A stretch of 64,000 bases of DNA from Paenibacillus sp. cl123 (GCF_900101595.1 NZ_FMYY01000023.1:48392-112391); one strand, 5' to 3'; numbered from the stretch's first letter, positions 35,814-45,266 are shown. Numbers and translations: made by a program. The notes: generated by a model from the letters alone, not told the origin.

Positions 35814-36152
35814 ATTCCCTACTATTCTACACACAAAAGGAGGAAGAGCGCAGGCGAAACTTTGTAGAGCTGGTCGGGACGCTGCATTGGTCGGAGAGTA
35901 AGGATTGCATAGGACATGGGCATTTTCCGGGAAGCCTTGATTGCCCGCATGTGTGGCTGACGGGGAGGACCGCTTTTAATGATACGGCCATGCCAGCGCT
36001 TGCGCACATAGGGCGAAACTTCGAAATTTTGTATATCAAAAAGCCAAAAATTATGCACAAATGGCCTTGGCATATATGGTACGCTTCTTTTACGCTGGCG
36101 GAATGGTAAGTCTGGAAATAAGCAATCGGAAACAGGAAAGAAGGGAATTTGA
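35814..36152. other. Intergenic region with no confident gene; possible decayed AraC N-terminus on minus strand
   Basis: About 340 bases without a supportable gene. A strong AAAGGAGGAA at 35836-35845 is not followed by a start codon at usable distance. On the minus strand (36110 to 35830) an open frame has FDIQNFEVSPYVRKRWHGR, faintly like the start of the sugar-sensing domain of AraC regulators, but it does not continue into an HTH; this is a weak resemblance. The last 80 bases probably carry the promoter of the sialidase-fold gene (TTGGCA 36068-36073, AT-rich 36074-36080). Confidence 0.25.
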
Positions 36153-37904
36153 ATGAAGGACTGGCGAAATATCATTCATGGCAATCTTATTCCGAAGGAA
36201 AACTATTGTGATCAGCCTTATGTCGTAGTGACGCCAGACGGCAATTGGGTCTGTGTAATGACCACCGGCAAGGGCGAGGAAGGAGAGCGGGACCAGCATA
36301 TTGTGGCAACCGTTAGCAAGGACCAAGGCAGGACATGGTCACCGCTCATTGATATTGAGCCTCCTGGTCCCCCCGAGGCATCCTGGGTTACGCCGTTTCT
36401 TGCGCCCAGCGGGCGCATTTACGCTTTCTATACGTACAATGCGGCTAACATTGAGCGCGTAGCCGCCAGATACGAATGGGCGGCGAAGCGCGTAGATACA
36501 CTCGGGGAGTTTGTATTTAAATATTCCGACGATGGAGGTTTTACATGGTCTGACGAGCGGTACACGATCCCGGTGCGCGAATTCCGGATCGATCAGGACA
36601 ACCCTTACCGCGGCGAGGTTCGTTTCTTCTGGAGCGTATGCAAGCCGATTGTTCATAAAGGGAGCTTGTATATCGGGCTGGCCAAGGTAGGCAGCTTCGG
36701 GGACGGTTTTATGGAGTCATCGGAGGGCGCGTTCGTCCGAAGCGATAATTTGCTGATAGAATCCGACCCGTCACTTCTACGATGGGAGACACTTCCGGAC
36801 GGGGATGTAGGGCTCCGCGCACCGGAAAGCGCGGTAGCCGATGAGCACAATCTGGTCAGTATGCACGATGGCAGTCTCTACTGCACCTATCGGACGACAG
36901 AAGGGCACAATTGTCATGCTTACAGCAGGGACGACGGGCGCACCTGGACGCCGCCCGCTCACGCGGTGTATACGCCGGGAGGACGCAAGATCAAGCATCC
37001 GCGCGCGGCAAACTTCGTCCGGAAGTTCGGCAATGGCAAATATATTCTATGGTTTCATAACCATGGGAAAAATTGGGCCAGCGAGATGACCCCGGAGAAG
37101 ATGAGCGAGCCGTACGAGCTGCGCAATCCCGTTTGGTTGGCAGGAGGAGTGGAGCGGAACGGCTTCATCCACTGGTCCCAGCCGGAGCTCATGCTGTATG
37201 CGGACGATCCGGCAACGAGGATCAGTTACCCCGATTTCATAGAGGATCAGGGCAAATATTTTATTACAGAAACGCAAAAGACAATTGCCCGAGTCCACGA
37301 AATCGACTCCAAGCTGCTGGAGGGCATGTGGAGCCAGGCGGAACGCCGGATCGTCGAAACCAAGGGCTTGGCGCTTGAGCTTTCGGAAGGCGAGTGCGCA
37401 GCTGGCGCTGCGGCGGCATGCCCCAAGATTCCGGACCTCCGTGCAGGCGGAGGCTTTACACTCGAGGTTCGTCTGCTTTTAGATAGTCTGAGCCAAGGCC
37501 AGATCATTGCGGATTGCAGAGGCTCCGACGGAATCGGTATCGTGCTGTATACAACTGACGCCGGAACGGTGCAGCTTGAGTTAAACGACGGAAGAACCCG
37601 CAGCTCCTGGGATTGCGATCCAGGCCTGCTCACGGTTGGTGTGGAGCATCATATTACGGCCATCGTAGACGGCGGGGCCAAAATCATAAGTTTTGTCGTG
37701 GATGGGGAGCTGTGCGACGGAGGAACGTATCGTCAGTTCGGCTTTGGCCGCTTCAATCCTTATATGCGCAGCCTGAATGGATCGTCTGCGATTAGGATTG
37801 CCGCTAACTTGCAGGGCGCCGTGAAGGCGCTGCGCTTTTACGATCGTTATTTAACCGTTACGGAAGCGGTGGGGAATTATCAGGCCGCTCAGATGGCCGA
37901 TTAA
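36153..37904 (+). CDS. BNR/sialidase-fold glycosidase with C-terminal LamG-like domain
   Basis: A 583-residue protein without signal peptide. Residues about 15-400 form a six-bladed sialidase-type propeller; three Asp-box motifs are readable: SKDQGRTWSPL, SDDGGFTWSDE and SRDDGRTWTPP. Residues about 420-575 (FTLEVRLLLDSLSQGQIIADC, LELNDGRTRSSWDCD) look like a concanavalin/LamG fold. The arginine-containing FRIP motif of true sialidases was not found; the start is YCDQPYVVVTPDG instead. It could act on Kdo/Dha-like or other acidic sugars of pectin, by analogy with GH33-like pectin enzymes, or be another propeller hydrolase. AGAAGGGAA lies before the ATG and a terminator follows. Confidence 0.78.
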   Translation: MKDWRNIIHGNLIPKENYCDQPYVVVTPDGNWVCVMTTGKGEEGERDQHIVATVSKDQGRTWSPLIDIEPPGPPEASWVTPFLAPSGRIYAFYTYNAANIERVAARYEWAAKRVDTLGEFVFKYSDDGGFTWSDERYTIPVREFRIDQDNPYRGEVRFFWSVCKPIVHKGSLYIGLAKVGSFGDGFMESSEGAFVRSDNLLIESDPSLLRWETLPDGDVGLRAPESAVADEHNLVSMHDGSLYCTYRTTEGHNCHAYSRDDGRTWTPPAHAVYTPGGRKIKHPRAANFVRKFGNGKYILWFHNHGKNWASEMTPEKMSEPYELRNPVWLAGGVERNGFIHWSQPELMLYADDPATRISYPDFIEDQGKYFITETQKTIARVHEIDSKLLEGMWSQAERRIVETKGLALELSEGECAAGAAAACPKIPDLRAGGGFTLEVRLLLDSLSQGQIIADCRGSDGIGIVLYTTDAGTVQLELNDGRTRSSWDCDPGLLTVGVEHHITAIVDGGAKIISFVVDGELCDGGTYRQFGFGRFNPYMRSLNGSSAIRIAANLQGAVKALRFYDRYLTVTEAVGNYQAAQMAD

Positions 37905-37992
37905 CCAGGCCGTTTGCATGCGGCGGCGGAACCCCGATACCTTGAAGAGCGTTGCAGCCATGGTGTAAAGCGCTCAAATACGAAGCAAGCCC

Positions 37993-38017
37993 AAGGGACC
38001 GCTCCGGCGGTCCTTTT
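37993..38017 (+). terminator. Rho-independent terminator after the sialidase-fold gene
   Basis: GGACCGC (37996-38002) pairs with GCGGTCC (38007-38013), loop TCCG, followed by TTTT; flanking AAG/TTT can extend the stem. It lies 90 bases after the stop at 37904. Confidence 0.82.
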
Positions 38018-38104
38018 GGCGTTTCCGGCAAGCTCAAAGCTTGCCCGAGCTATCGTTCCTCCGGTTAAACAAGTTATCCATGCATAAGAAAAGTAATGAA
38101 ATGC

Positions 38105-38137
38105 TTGTAGTAAAGCGTTTTCCTGAGAAGCTATAAT
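38105..38137 (+). promoter_or_regulatory. Promoter with overlapping cre-like site for transporter module 2
   Basis: TATAAT at 38132-38137 lies 46 bases before the ATG at 38183. Just upstream, GTAAAGCGTTTTCC (38110-38123) resembles a CcpA catabolite repression element, with the AA-CG-T core intact but imperfect ends. TTGTAG at 38105-38110 would be a -35 with a spacer of 21, too long, again suggesting activator dependence. Confidence 0.5.
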
Positions 38138-38182
38138 GAGGTCAGAAGTTCAAATAACGAGCTTTCTAGAAGGGGGACTACC

Positions 38183-39856
38183 ATGAGCATCCTATCCATA
38201 AGAACAACCCGCTCCATCCTTGCGGGCTGTCTCGCGCTGACGGTCGCCGCAGGCTGCAGCGCCAAAACCGAAGAACAGGCGACGCCGAAACTGTCTGAAG
38301 CAGCGGGAAAGGAGCAGAAGGCGGCGGACCCGCAGAACGCCAAATACGATCCACCCATCGAAATAACGACGGCCAAACAAATGTACAATGCCGCGAAGTT
38401 CGTGGGCGGGCAGACCAATGACAAAAACGTCTGGACCGATCTGTTTGAAAGGGAGCTGGGGATCAAGCTGAAATACGCTTGGACCACGCCGGAAGGGGCC
38501 GACTATAAATCGAAGGTAAATGTCACGATCGCTTCAAACGCTCTGCCGGACTTTATGCAGGTGAACGACAGCCAGCTGGGACAACTGGCGGAGAACGAGC
38601 TTATAGCGGACCTGACGGAAGTATACAACAAGTATGCCTCTCCCGATTTGAAAAAGGTGATGGACAATGCGGGTAACGCATTGAAGATGGCGACTTTGAA
38701 CGGCAAGCTGATGGCGCTTCCGCTGCCGGCTGCTTCGGTCGATCAGGCGCAGCTGGTATGGATTCGGGCAGACTGGCTGAAGAAGCTGAATTTACCGGAG
38801 CCCAAAACGATGGCCGATCTGTACGCAATCTCCGAGGCGTTCGCGACAAAGGACCCGGATGACAACGGCAAGGCGGATACGTATGGCATCGCCCTGTACA
38901 AGTCGTTTAATACGAATAATGCCAGCTTGATGGGCTTCGTTAACGGGTTCCACGCTTACTATGACCAATGGATCGAGGACAAGTCCGGCAATTTGGTATA
39001 CAGCTCAATTCAACCGGAGATGAAGGCGGCGCTGCTGAAGCTGAAGGAGATGTATAAGGTCGGGCAGATCGACAAGGAATTTTCCGTTAAAGATCGCACC
39101 AAAGCTATACAGGATTTGAGCTCGGGAAAAAACGGGATCAATTTCGCTACCTTCTCAGCGCCAACGACGACGTATCAGGCCGGCTATGATCTCGACCCGA
39201 AGACCGATTGGAAGCCGTATCCGCTGCTGTCGGTGGACGGTTCACCCGTCAAAGCGCAAATTACGCCGGATGCGGCAGGTTACTTTGCCGTCAGCAAAGC
39301 GTCCAAGCATCCGGAGGCGCTTATTTTGCTGGCAAACAAAGTAATTGAGCAGTACAAAAATATGAAAACCGCGGACGACCCTTATTTTTTCTCGATCAAC
39401 AACTATCATTTGTATACGGACTTGGGAAGCTTCATTCCGACAACCCGTAATCTGGAGAAGTACAAAGCGATCGACGAAGCGATGAAAAGCAAGCTCAGCG
39501 ACAAGCTGACCGGCGATCAGCTGACCGACTATAACCATATTCAAAGCTTCCTGAAGGGCGAGTCGCCAAAAATGTGGAGCGTCAACAAAATATATGGGGA
39601 AGGCGGAGCGTTCTCGATCAACCAGAGCTATTACGACAAAGGCTTGTACAGCAGGTCGCTGTACTACGGCCCCCCTACTCCGAGCATGATTGAGAAGAAG
39701 GCATCGCTCGATACGCTGCAGAGCACGGTTTTCACCAAGATCATTATGGGCAACGATGCGCCCGATGAGTTCGAGAAGTTCGTCAGCGACTGGAGCAAGC
39801 TCGGAGGAGAGCAAATTACGAAGGAAGTTAACGAGTGGTACCGGAACAATAAATAA
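38183..39856 (+). CDS. ABC transporter solute-binding lipoprotein, module 2
   Basis: A 557-residue LipO-type binding lipoprotein. The signal ends TVAAGCSAKTEE with Cys at about residue 25. Shared blocks with the module 1 protein include KYDPPIEITTAKQM, WIRADWLKKLNLPEPKTMADL, DPDDNGKADTYGIAL and the C-terminal FTKIIMG; the sequences have clearly diverged elsewhere, so ligands may differ. AGAAGGGGGA precedes the ATG. It is followed by a stem-loop and the permease pair. Confidence 0.92.
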   Translation: MSILSIRTTRSILAGCLALTVAAGCSAKTEEQATPKLSEAAGKEQKAADPQNAKYDPPIEITTAKQMYNAAKFVGGQTNDKNVWTDLFERELGIKLKYAWTTPEGADYKSKVNVTIASNALPDFMQVNDSQLGQLAENELIADLTEVYNKYASPDLKKVMDNAGNALKMATLNGKLMALPLPAASVDQAQLVWIRADWLKKLNLPEPKTMADLYAISEAFATKDPDDNGKADTYGIALYKSFNTNNASLMGFVNGFHAYYDQWIEDKSGNLVYSSIQPEMKAALLKLKEMYKVGQIDKEFSVKDRTKAIQDLSSGKNGINFATFSAPTTTYQAGYDLDPKTDWKPYPLLSVDGSPVKAQITPDAAGYFAVSKASKHPEALILLANKVIEQYKNMKTADDPYFFSINNYHLYTDLGSFIPTTRNLEKYKAIDEAMKSKLSDKLTGDQLTDYNHIQSFLKGESPKMWSVNKIYGEGGAFSINQSYYDKGLYSRSLYYGPPTPSMIEKKASLDTLQSTVFTKIIMGNDAPDEFEKFVSDWSKLGGEQITKEVNEWYRNNK

Positions 39857-39901
39857 AGCACCTGACAGAGCGTTTTGAACTTAAGCATTAAAAAGAAATG
39901 A

Positions 39902-39956
39902 GGCATGCCCCTCCCGCTAAAAGCGAGCGAAAGCCGGTACTCAAGCGGGAGGTGCC
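39902..39956 (+). promoter_or_regulatory. Intercistronic stem-loop between SBP and permease (module 2)
   Basis: CCTCCCGCT (39910-39918) pairs with AGCGGGAGG (39944-39952), extended by GGCA (39902-39905) and TGCC (39953-39956) with an asymmetric bulge; the loop is about 25 bases. Its position matches the stem-loop of module 1 although the sequence is different, pointing to a conserved role in setting binding-protein/permease ratio. Confidence 0.55.
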
Positions 39957-39979
39957 GAAGCCTCTAAGGAGTGCGTGCC

Positions 39980-40879
39980 ATGCTTGCCAAATCAAGAAGC
40001 TCTACGCTGCCGCTTCATCTGATGCTGCTGCCCGGCTTGATCCTCGTATTCATTTATCAATACATCCCGATAGGCGGAATCGTGATCGCATTCGAGAAGT
40101 TTCAGGCGGCCAAAGGTATCTTCCGCTCGGAGTGGATCGGATGGGAAAATTTCCGCTTTGTGTTTCAGCTGCCCAATTTCACCCAGGTCATTTGGAATAC
40201 GGTTTATATTTCGTTCATGAAAATCGTCGCCGGGCTCGTTGTGCCGATCGGCGTATCGCTGCTATTAAACGAAATTCGACACGCCTGGTATAAACGGACG
40301 GTGCAGACGCTCGTTTATTTACCCCATTTCTTGTCCTGGGTCATTCTGGGCGGGATATTGATCGACGTGTTGTCCCCATCCCATGGTATAGTCAATCAAG
40401 CGCTGCAGGGAGTAGGCGCGTCCCCGGTATTCTTTTTGGGAGACAATGACTGGTTTCCGTACGTGCTCGTCGTCTCCAACGAATGGAAGGAATTCGGATT
40501 CGCCACGATCGTTTATTTGGCGGCGCTAACGAATATCGATCCGTCTCTGTATGAGGCGGCAGCGCTAGACGGGGCCTCCCGCTTGCGCCAAACCTGGCAC
40601 GTAACGCTGCCGGGCATGTCGCCAATCATTATTTTGATGGCCACCTTGTCGATGGGACAGGTGCTGAATGCAGGCTTCGAGCAAGTATTTAATCTGTATA
40701 ATCCCGCTGTATACGAGAGCGGCGACATCATTGACACCTTCGTGTACCGGATCGGCATTTTGGAGGCGCAGTACGGAGTTGCCACCGCGATCGGATTGTT
40801 CAAATCGGTCGTTTCCTTCCTTTTTATATCCAGCTCCTACTATTTAGCGTACAGGTTTGCCAACTACCGGATTTTTTGA
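39980..40879 (+). CDS. ABC transporter permease, LplB type, module 2
   Basis: A 299-residue permease, the same length as its module 1 paralogue, with nearly the same opening (STLPLHLMLLPGLILVFIYQYIP) and the same FANYRIF end. The EAA loop is YEAAALDGASRLRQTWHVTLP. The start at ATG 39980 has AAGGAG (39966-39971) 8 bases upstream; the GTG at 39971 overlaps that site. Confidence 0.93.
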   Translation: MLAKSRSSTLPLHLMLLPGLILVFIYQYIPIGGIVIAFEKFQAAKGIFRSEWIGWENFRFVFQLPNFTQVIWNTVYISFMKIVAGLVVPIGVSLLLNEIRHAWYKRTVQTLVYLPHFLSWVILGGILIDVLSPSHGIVNQALQGVGASPVFFLGDNDWFPYVLVVSNEWKEFGFATIVYLAALTNIDPSLYEAAALDGASRLRQTWHVTLPGMSPIIILMATLSMGQVLNAGFEQVFNLYNPAVYESGDIIDTFVYRIGILEAQYGVATAIGLFKSVVSFLFISSSYYLAYRFANYRIF

Positions 40880-40900
40880 TCGAAGGGAGAGGATGCTCGC

Positions 40901-41776
40901 ATGGTAGAACGGTCCAGCTTAACAACGAAGCTTTTTCTCCTCGGCACCTATGGGCTGCTAACGGTATTGTCGCTGCTGTGCGTGCTGCCGATGATTCATA
41001 TTTTGGCGGTTTCGTTCAGCGGCAGTGCGCCGGCGACGGCGGGTCTGGTCAAATTTTGGCCCGTGCAGTTCACGGTCGGCTCGTATGATTACGTGCTTAA
41101 CAAACCGGAATTTTTCAAAGCGTTTGGCGTCTCTTTGCAGCGCATCGCATTAGGTGTTAGTTTGAACATCCTGCTGGCGATACTGATTGCATACCCGCTT
41201 TCTAAGGAAGTAAAGGTCTTTAAGGCACGTACGATTTATACGTGGGTGTTCGTGTTTACGATGCTGTTTCACGGCGGCTTAATCCCTTCGTTTCTGACGG
41301 TGAAAGCGACCGGATTGCTTGACACGATCTGGGCATTAGTGCTCCCCGGGGCCGTACCGGTATTTCTTGTCATCCTGCTGCTGAACTTTTTCCGGGGCAT
41401 TCCCCGCGAGCTGGAGGAGGCTGCCTTTATGGACGGCGCAGGCCATTGGACTACGCTGTGGAGGGTGTACGTCCCGTTGTCGCTGCCGGCGCTTGCCACC
41501 ATTACGCTGTTTGCTACGGTCAACCATTGGAACGCCTGGTTTGACGGATTTATTTATATGAACAGGCCGGAGCACATGCCGTTGCAAACATACTTGCGTT
41601 CCGTAGTCATTGACCGGGATACGGCACTGCTAAATTTGCCCGAGCTTCAGGAGGTGACCGACCGGACCTCGATTGCCGCCCAGGTGTTTCTCGCTGCGCT
41701 TCCGATTTTGGCGGTGTATCCGTTTTTGCAGCGATTTTTCATAAAAGGCATGGTACTGGGCAGCGTGAAGGGCTAA
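40901..41776 (+). CDS. ABC transporter permease, YtcP type, module 2
   Basis: A 291-residue permease. The EAA loop is LEEAAFMDGAGHWTTLWRVYVP and the C-terminus QRFFIKGMVLGSVKG matches the module 1 paralogue. GGGAGAGG lies about 10 bases before the ATG. It is encoded 21 bases after its LplB-type partner and 36 bases before the sensor kinase. Confidence 0.93.
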   Translation: MVERSSLTTKLFLLGTYGLLTVLSLLCVLPMIHILAVSFSGSAPATAGLVKFWPVQFTVGSYDYVLNKPEFFKAFGVSLQRIALGVSLNILLAILIAYPLSKEVKVFKARTIYTWVFVFTMLFHGGLIPSFLTVKATGLLDTIWALVLPGAVPVFLVILLLNFFRGIPRELEEAAFMDGAGHWTTLWRVYVPLSLPALATITLFATVNHWNAWFDGFIYMNRPEHMPLQTYLRSVVIDRDTALLNLPELQEVTDRTSIAAQVFLAALPILAVYPFLQRFFIKGMVLGSVKG

Positions 41777-41812
41777 AATGGAGGTATTTGGGGGAATCGA
41801 GGGAAGCCACCA

Positions 41813-43591
41813 GTGTTAAAGGGATACGTTCAGCAGATAAGACTGTCTATATTTCCAAAAATCATCGTGATGTTTCTTCTTATTTTGCTGCCGTTATATG
41901 CCGCAAGCCTGCTTGTCAATCAGCGGGGGGAAGAGAATGTCCGCAAGGAAATCGCGGGCTCCGTGCAAGCGCGAATCGAGTATTTCAGCCGTTCCGTCGA
42001 GCGGGAGATCGAGCGGCTTGCTTTGCTTCAGCAGCAGTATGTCAACGACAGAGATTTGCTTGATTTGAGCGTGTCATCCGCGATTTTGAACGATTTCCAA
42101 ATCTCGCAGGCAATCAATGCGTTGTACGGTCGACTGCAAATGCTGGAGGCTTCGAGTCCCTATGTAAAAAGCGTAAGCGTCCATTTATCCGCGCTTGGCA
42201 AAACGGTCACAACCAAGGGCTTCGTTCTGCCGCTAGAGGAGCATAAATTCGCTTTTTTAAAACTGACACGCTCGCAGTCAAAGGGGCCAATCATCGTTTG
42301 GTCCGACCGGTTGTTTGTCCGATCGGTATATCCCGACCGTATTTACAATGAACGCCAAAATCCATTATACGTCCTGGAGCTCGAGCTGTCGGCCGAGACG
42401 CTCCAAGAGGAGCTGGCGCGTATACTGGAGCCGAGCGACGGTGCCGCATTGCTGCAGAGCGACAGCTGGACGCTGTCCAGCGAAACGATCCCGCAGCTGG
42501 CCGAGCGGCTTGAGCAGGCGGTACGAGATCATTCCGCGGATTGGCCTAAGGCAACGCTGCGGCTTGATGGCAGGGATTATTTGGTGGCCGAAACAAAATC
42601 GCCGGTATTGGAAGCGAATCTGGCGATCGCCATTCCGGAGCGTGAGCTGTTCGGTCCTCTACGCGCCTATCGTTTCACCTTTTGGGTGCTGCTGGGGATG
42701 TCGGTTGTGGCTGTCGTCATTTTTGCCCTGTGGATATTCCGCTATATTCACCGTCCTCTGCTCCACCTGACTAAAGTATTCCGGCAAATGGAAAACGGAA
42801 ATCTGGACCTCAAAATCAGTCATAGCAGCAAGGACGAATTCCAGATCGTGTTTGACAAGTTCAATATTATGATTCGCAAGCTGAAGGCAGCCATCGACGA
42901 GCTTTACGAACAGAAGCTGCATAACCAACGGGCTGAGCTGAAGCAGCTGCAGTCCCATATACACCCGCATTTTCTGTACAATACGTTCTATATGATTTAC
43001 CGGATGGCCCAAATGGAGGATGCGGACAGCATACGCAAGGTGGCCCGCCATCTGAGTGATTATTTCCGGTTTATGGCGCGCAATCCCGGGGATGAGGTGC
43101 CGCTGCGGCTCGAGGTCGAGCATGCGAGAAGCTATATGGAAATTCAGGCGTTCCGTTTCGGCAATCGGATCACTGCTTCCTTCGCCGACATTCCGGAGAA
43201 CTGCGGAGACCTGTCCGTACCGAAGTTGATTATACAACCGCTTCTGGAGAACGCCTTCCACCATGGCCTCGAGCACATAAGCCGCGGGGGCCAGCTAGAG
43301 GTGACTTTACAGGTACGGGACGGCATTCTCGCCATCGCCGTAAATGACAACGGAGCGGCACCGACGGCTGAGGGGCTTGCGGCTTGGCGGGAGCGTCTGG
43401 AGCAATCGGAGCCGGCGGGCGAGGTTACCGGCACGATGAACGTTCACCGCAGGCTGCGCCTAAAATTCGGTCCCCGCAGCGGGATGAGCGTTTCAATCAA
43501 TCAATGGGGCGGAACTTGCGCAGCCCTGCTGATTCCGCTTGAGGAAGGGAGGCTGAAGCCAAATGATGTACCGGATCTTAATCGTGGATGA
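41813..43591 (+). CDS. Sensor histidine kinase, YesM type, module 2
   Basis: A 592-residue sensor kinase starting at GTG 41813 (GAGGGAAG just upstream). Membrane helices are at about 14-34 and 285-308, enclosing the extracellular sensor. HAMP follows (about 308-360), then phospho-acceptor His386 in HIHPHFLYNTFY, N-box IIQPLLENAFHHG and VNDNGAAPT in place of the usual DNG-G box, so the second glycine-rich element is degenerate. It overlaps the next gene by 29 bases. It is paralogous to the kinase at 29787-31616, but the sensor domains differ. Confidence 0.91.
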   Translation: MLKGYVQQIRLSIFPKIIVMFLLILLPLYAASLLVNQRGEENVRKEIAGSVQARIEYFSRSVEREIERLALLQQQYVNDRDLLDLSVSSAILNDFQISQAINALYGRLQMLEASSPYVKSVSVHLSALGKTVTTKGFVLPLEEHKFAFLKLTRSQSKGPIIVWSDRLFVRSVYPDRIYNERQNPLYVLELELSAETLQEELARILEPSDGAALLQSDSWTLSSETIPQLAERLEQAVRDHSADWPKATLRLDGRDYLVAETKSPVLEANLAIAIPERELFGPLRAYRFTFWVLLGMSVVAVVIFALWIFRYIHRPLLHLTKVFRQMENGNLDLKISHSSKDEFQIVFDKFNIMIRKLKAAIDELYEQKLHNQRAELKQLQSHIHPHFLYNTFYMIYRMAQMEDADSIRKVARHLSDYFRFMARNPGDEVPLRLEVEHARSYMEIQAFRFGNRITASFADIPENCGDLSVPKLIIQPLLENAFHHGLEHISRGGQLEVTLQVRDGILAIAVNDNGAAPTAEGLAAWRERLEQSEPAGEVTGTMNVHRRLRLKFGPRSGMSVSINQWGGTCAALLIPLEEGRLKPNDVPDLNRG

Positions 43592-45239
43592 CGAGCCTTA
43601 CGTAGCGGATAGCATGGAGGACCTGCTGTCTGCAGCCTACAGCGGCAAGCTGGACGTCTGCAAGGGTTACTCGGCCGATGAGGCGATCTCCATGCTGGCC
43701 CGTACCAAGGTGGATATTGTGCTGACCGACGTGCGCATGCCGGGGATGAGCGGACTTGAGCTTCATAAAGAAATCATCAAGCGCTGGCCCGCCTGCAAGG
43801 TTATTTTTTTGACCGGCTATGACGATTTCGGATATGTTCAGAGCTCTTTGCGGGTTGGCGGCGTCGTTGACTTCATCCTGAAAATGGAGGAGGACGACAA
43901 GGTGCTCGCTGCGGTCGACAAGGCTATTGAAGAGATCGAGGTTAGAATGGACTACAGCAAGGCGTTACAGCAGGCCCGCTACAAGCTCAAGGAGGCCTTC
44001 CCGCTGCTGCAGCAGGAATATTGGCTCCAGCTGCTGCGCGATTCTGCAGACAGCGTACCGGTTATCGGCAAGCAATTCGCCGAGCTCGATATTGCATTTC
44101 GGGCGGAGGAGCCCGTGCTTGTCGTTGTCGGCAAGGTGGACCGATGGCAGGAAGAGCTGGGCCGGTCCGACAAGTCGCTGCTGCTCTATGCGGCAGCCAA
44201 TATTGCCGAGGAACTGTTTGGACCCGAGCTGCTATTTGCCCAAGTGAATTGGGACTATAACAGCCTGGTTTATTTTTTACAGCCCGGCGATGGCTGGAAG
44301 CAGATGCATGCTGCGCCGTGGAACGCTTTGCATTCGTTTGCATGGGGGATGCTTGAGGCGATCCAATCCTCCTGCAGCCGGTATCTCAAGCTATCGCTGT
44401 CGGTTGCAGTCGCCGGCGAGCCTGCTTCATGGTCTGCTGTTGGAGTGAAGGCCGATACGTTAAAGTTCATTCTCAGCAGCGAAGCGGGCAAGGGAGCGGA
44501 GATGGCGTTGATTGACGAGAGGGTCCTGTTTGCCTCACGGGCGTCGGAAGCCCAGGCTCCGTATGCGGCAAGGGCACAAGAACAGCAGCTCCGTTACAAG
44601 CTGAAGAGTGTCGGTATGCTGGAAGCGCATCTGGAGCGCGGCGAGGAGGAGGCATTCATGAGTCTCTACCAAGAGTTGGCGGAGCTCGTGGAAACGGCCC
44701 CGGTATCGCTCCGGCTGGAATATTTTTACTCGATGTCGGTTTTGTTTCTATCCTGCATCAATCGGCGCGATACGGTCCAGCTGCTGCCCGCAGGCATCAG
44801 CCTGGATAAGCTTACCGATCTGAAGCTGCATGCATCCTGGAAGGAGGCGGTGCATTATTTCGCCTATGTGGCAGGTCAATTGTTTCTTCTTCAGCAGGGA
44901 GAACGCGGGCACAGCCACGATCATTTGATCGGGCGGCTTCATGAGCATATTCGGCACCATTTGCGTGAGGACCTGTCGCTGCCTCGATTGGCCGAGCTTG
45001 TGCATTTGCATCCCTTTTACTTATCCAGATTGTATGCGAAGCTTACCGGCGAGAGCCTGTCCGATTTTATTACCCGCGCCCGCATGGATAAGGCCAAGGA
45101 GCTGCTCACATACAGCGATATGAAAATTCACGAAATTTCCTCCGCCGTAGGCTATGAATTTGCCCCTTCGTTCAGCCGCATATTTAAGAAGCTGTGGGGG
45201 ATGACGCCCCAGGAGTTCAGGGATCAAAGCAATCGATAA
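43563..45239 (+). CDS. Response regulator, receiver + AraC-type HTH (YesN type), module 2
   Basis: A 558-residue regulator. The receiver domain is 1-120 with phospho-acceptor Asp56 in VLTDVRMPGMSG and LKMEEDD. A helical middle follows, then the AraC double HTH (about 455-555) ending GMTPQEFRDQSNR. The start is ATG 43563 or ATG 43566, with GGGAGG at 43548-43553; it overlaps the kinase gene by 29 bases. It probably activates module 2 and the GH30 and GH42 genes that follow. Confidence 0.91.
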   Translation: MMYRILIVDDEPYVADSMEDLLSAAYSGKLDVCKGYSADEAISMLARTKVDIVLTDVRMPGMSGLELHKEIIKRWPACKVIFLTGYDDFGYVQSSLRVGGVVDFILKMEEDDKVLAAVDKAIEEIEVRMDYSKALQQARYKLKEAFPLLQQEYWLQLLRDSADSVPVIGKQFAELDIAFRAEEPVLVVVGKVDRWQEELGRSDKSLLLYAAANIAEELFGPELLFAQVNWDYNSLVYFLQPGDGWKQMHAAPWNALHSFAWGMLEAIQSSCSRYLKLSLSVAVAGEPASWSAVGVKADTLKFILSSEAGKGAEMALIDERVLFASRASEAQAPYAARAQEQQLRYKLKSVGMLEAHLERGEEEAFMSLYQELAELVETAPVSLRLEYFYSMSVLFLSCINRRDTVQLLPAGISLDKLTDLKLHASWKEAVHYFAYVAGQLFLLQQGERGHSHDHLIGRLHEHIRHHLREDLSLPRLAELVHLHPFYLSRLYAKLTGESLSDFITRARMDKAKELLTYSDMKIHEISSAVGYEFAPSFSRIFKKLWGMTPQEFRDQSNR

Positions 45240-45266
45240 CGAATTGAACCTAAAGGAGTGTAAGTG

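Noticed and set aside
35696..36109. 137-codon frame after the GH-A gene
   Set aside because: Begins inside the hydrolase gene, runs through its terminator, and has no domain or start site.
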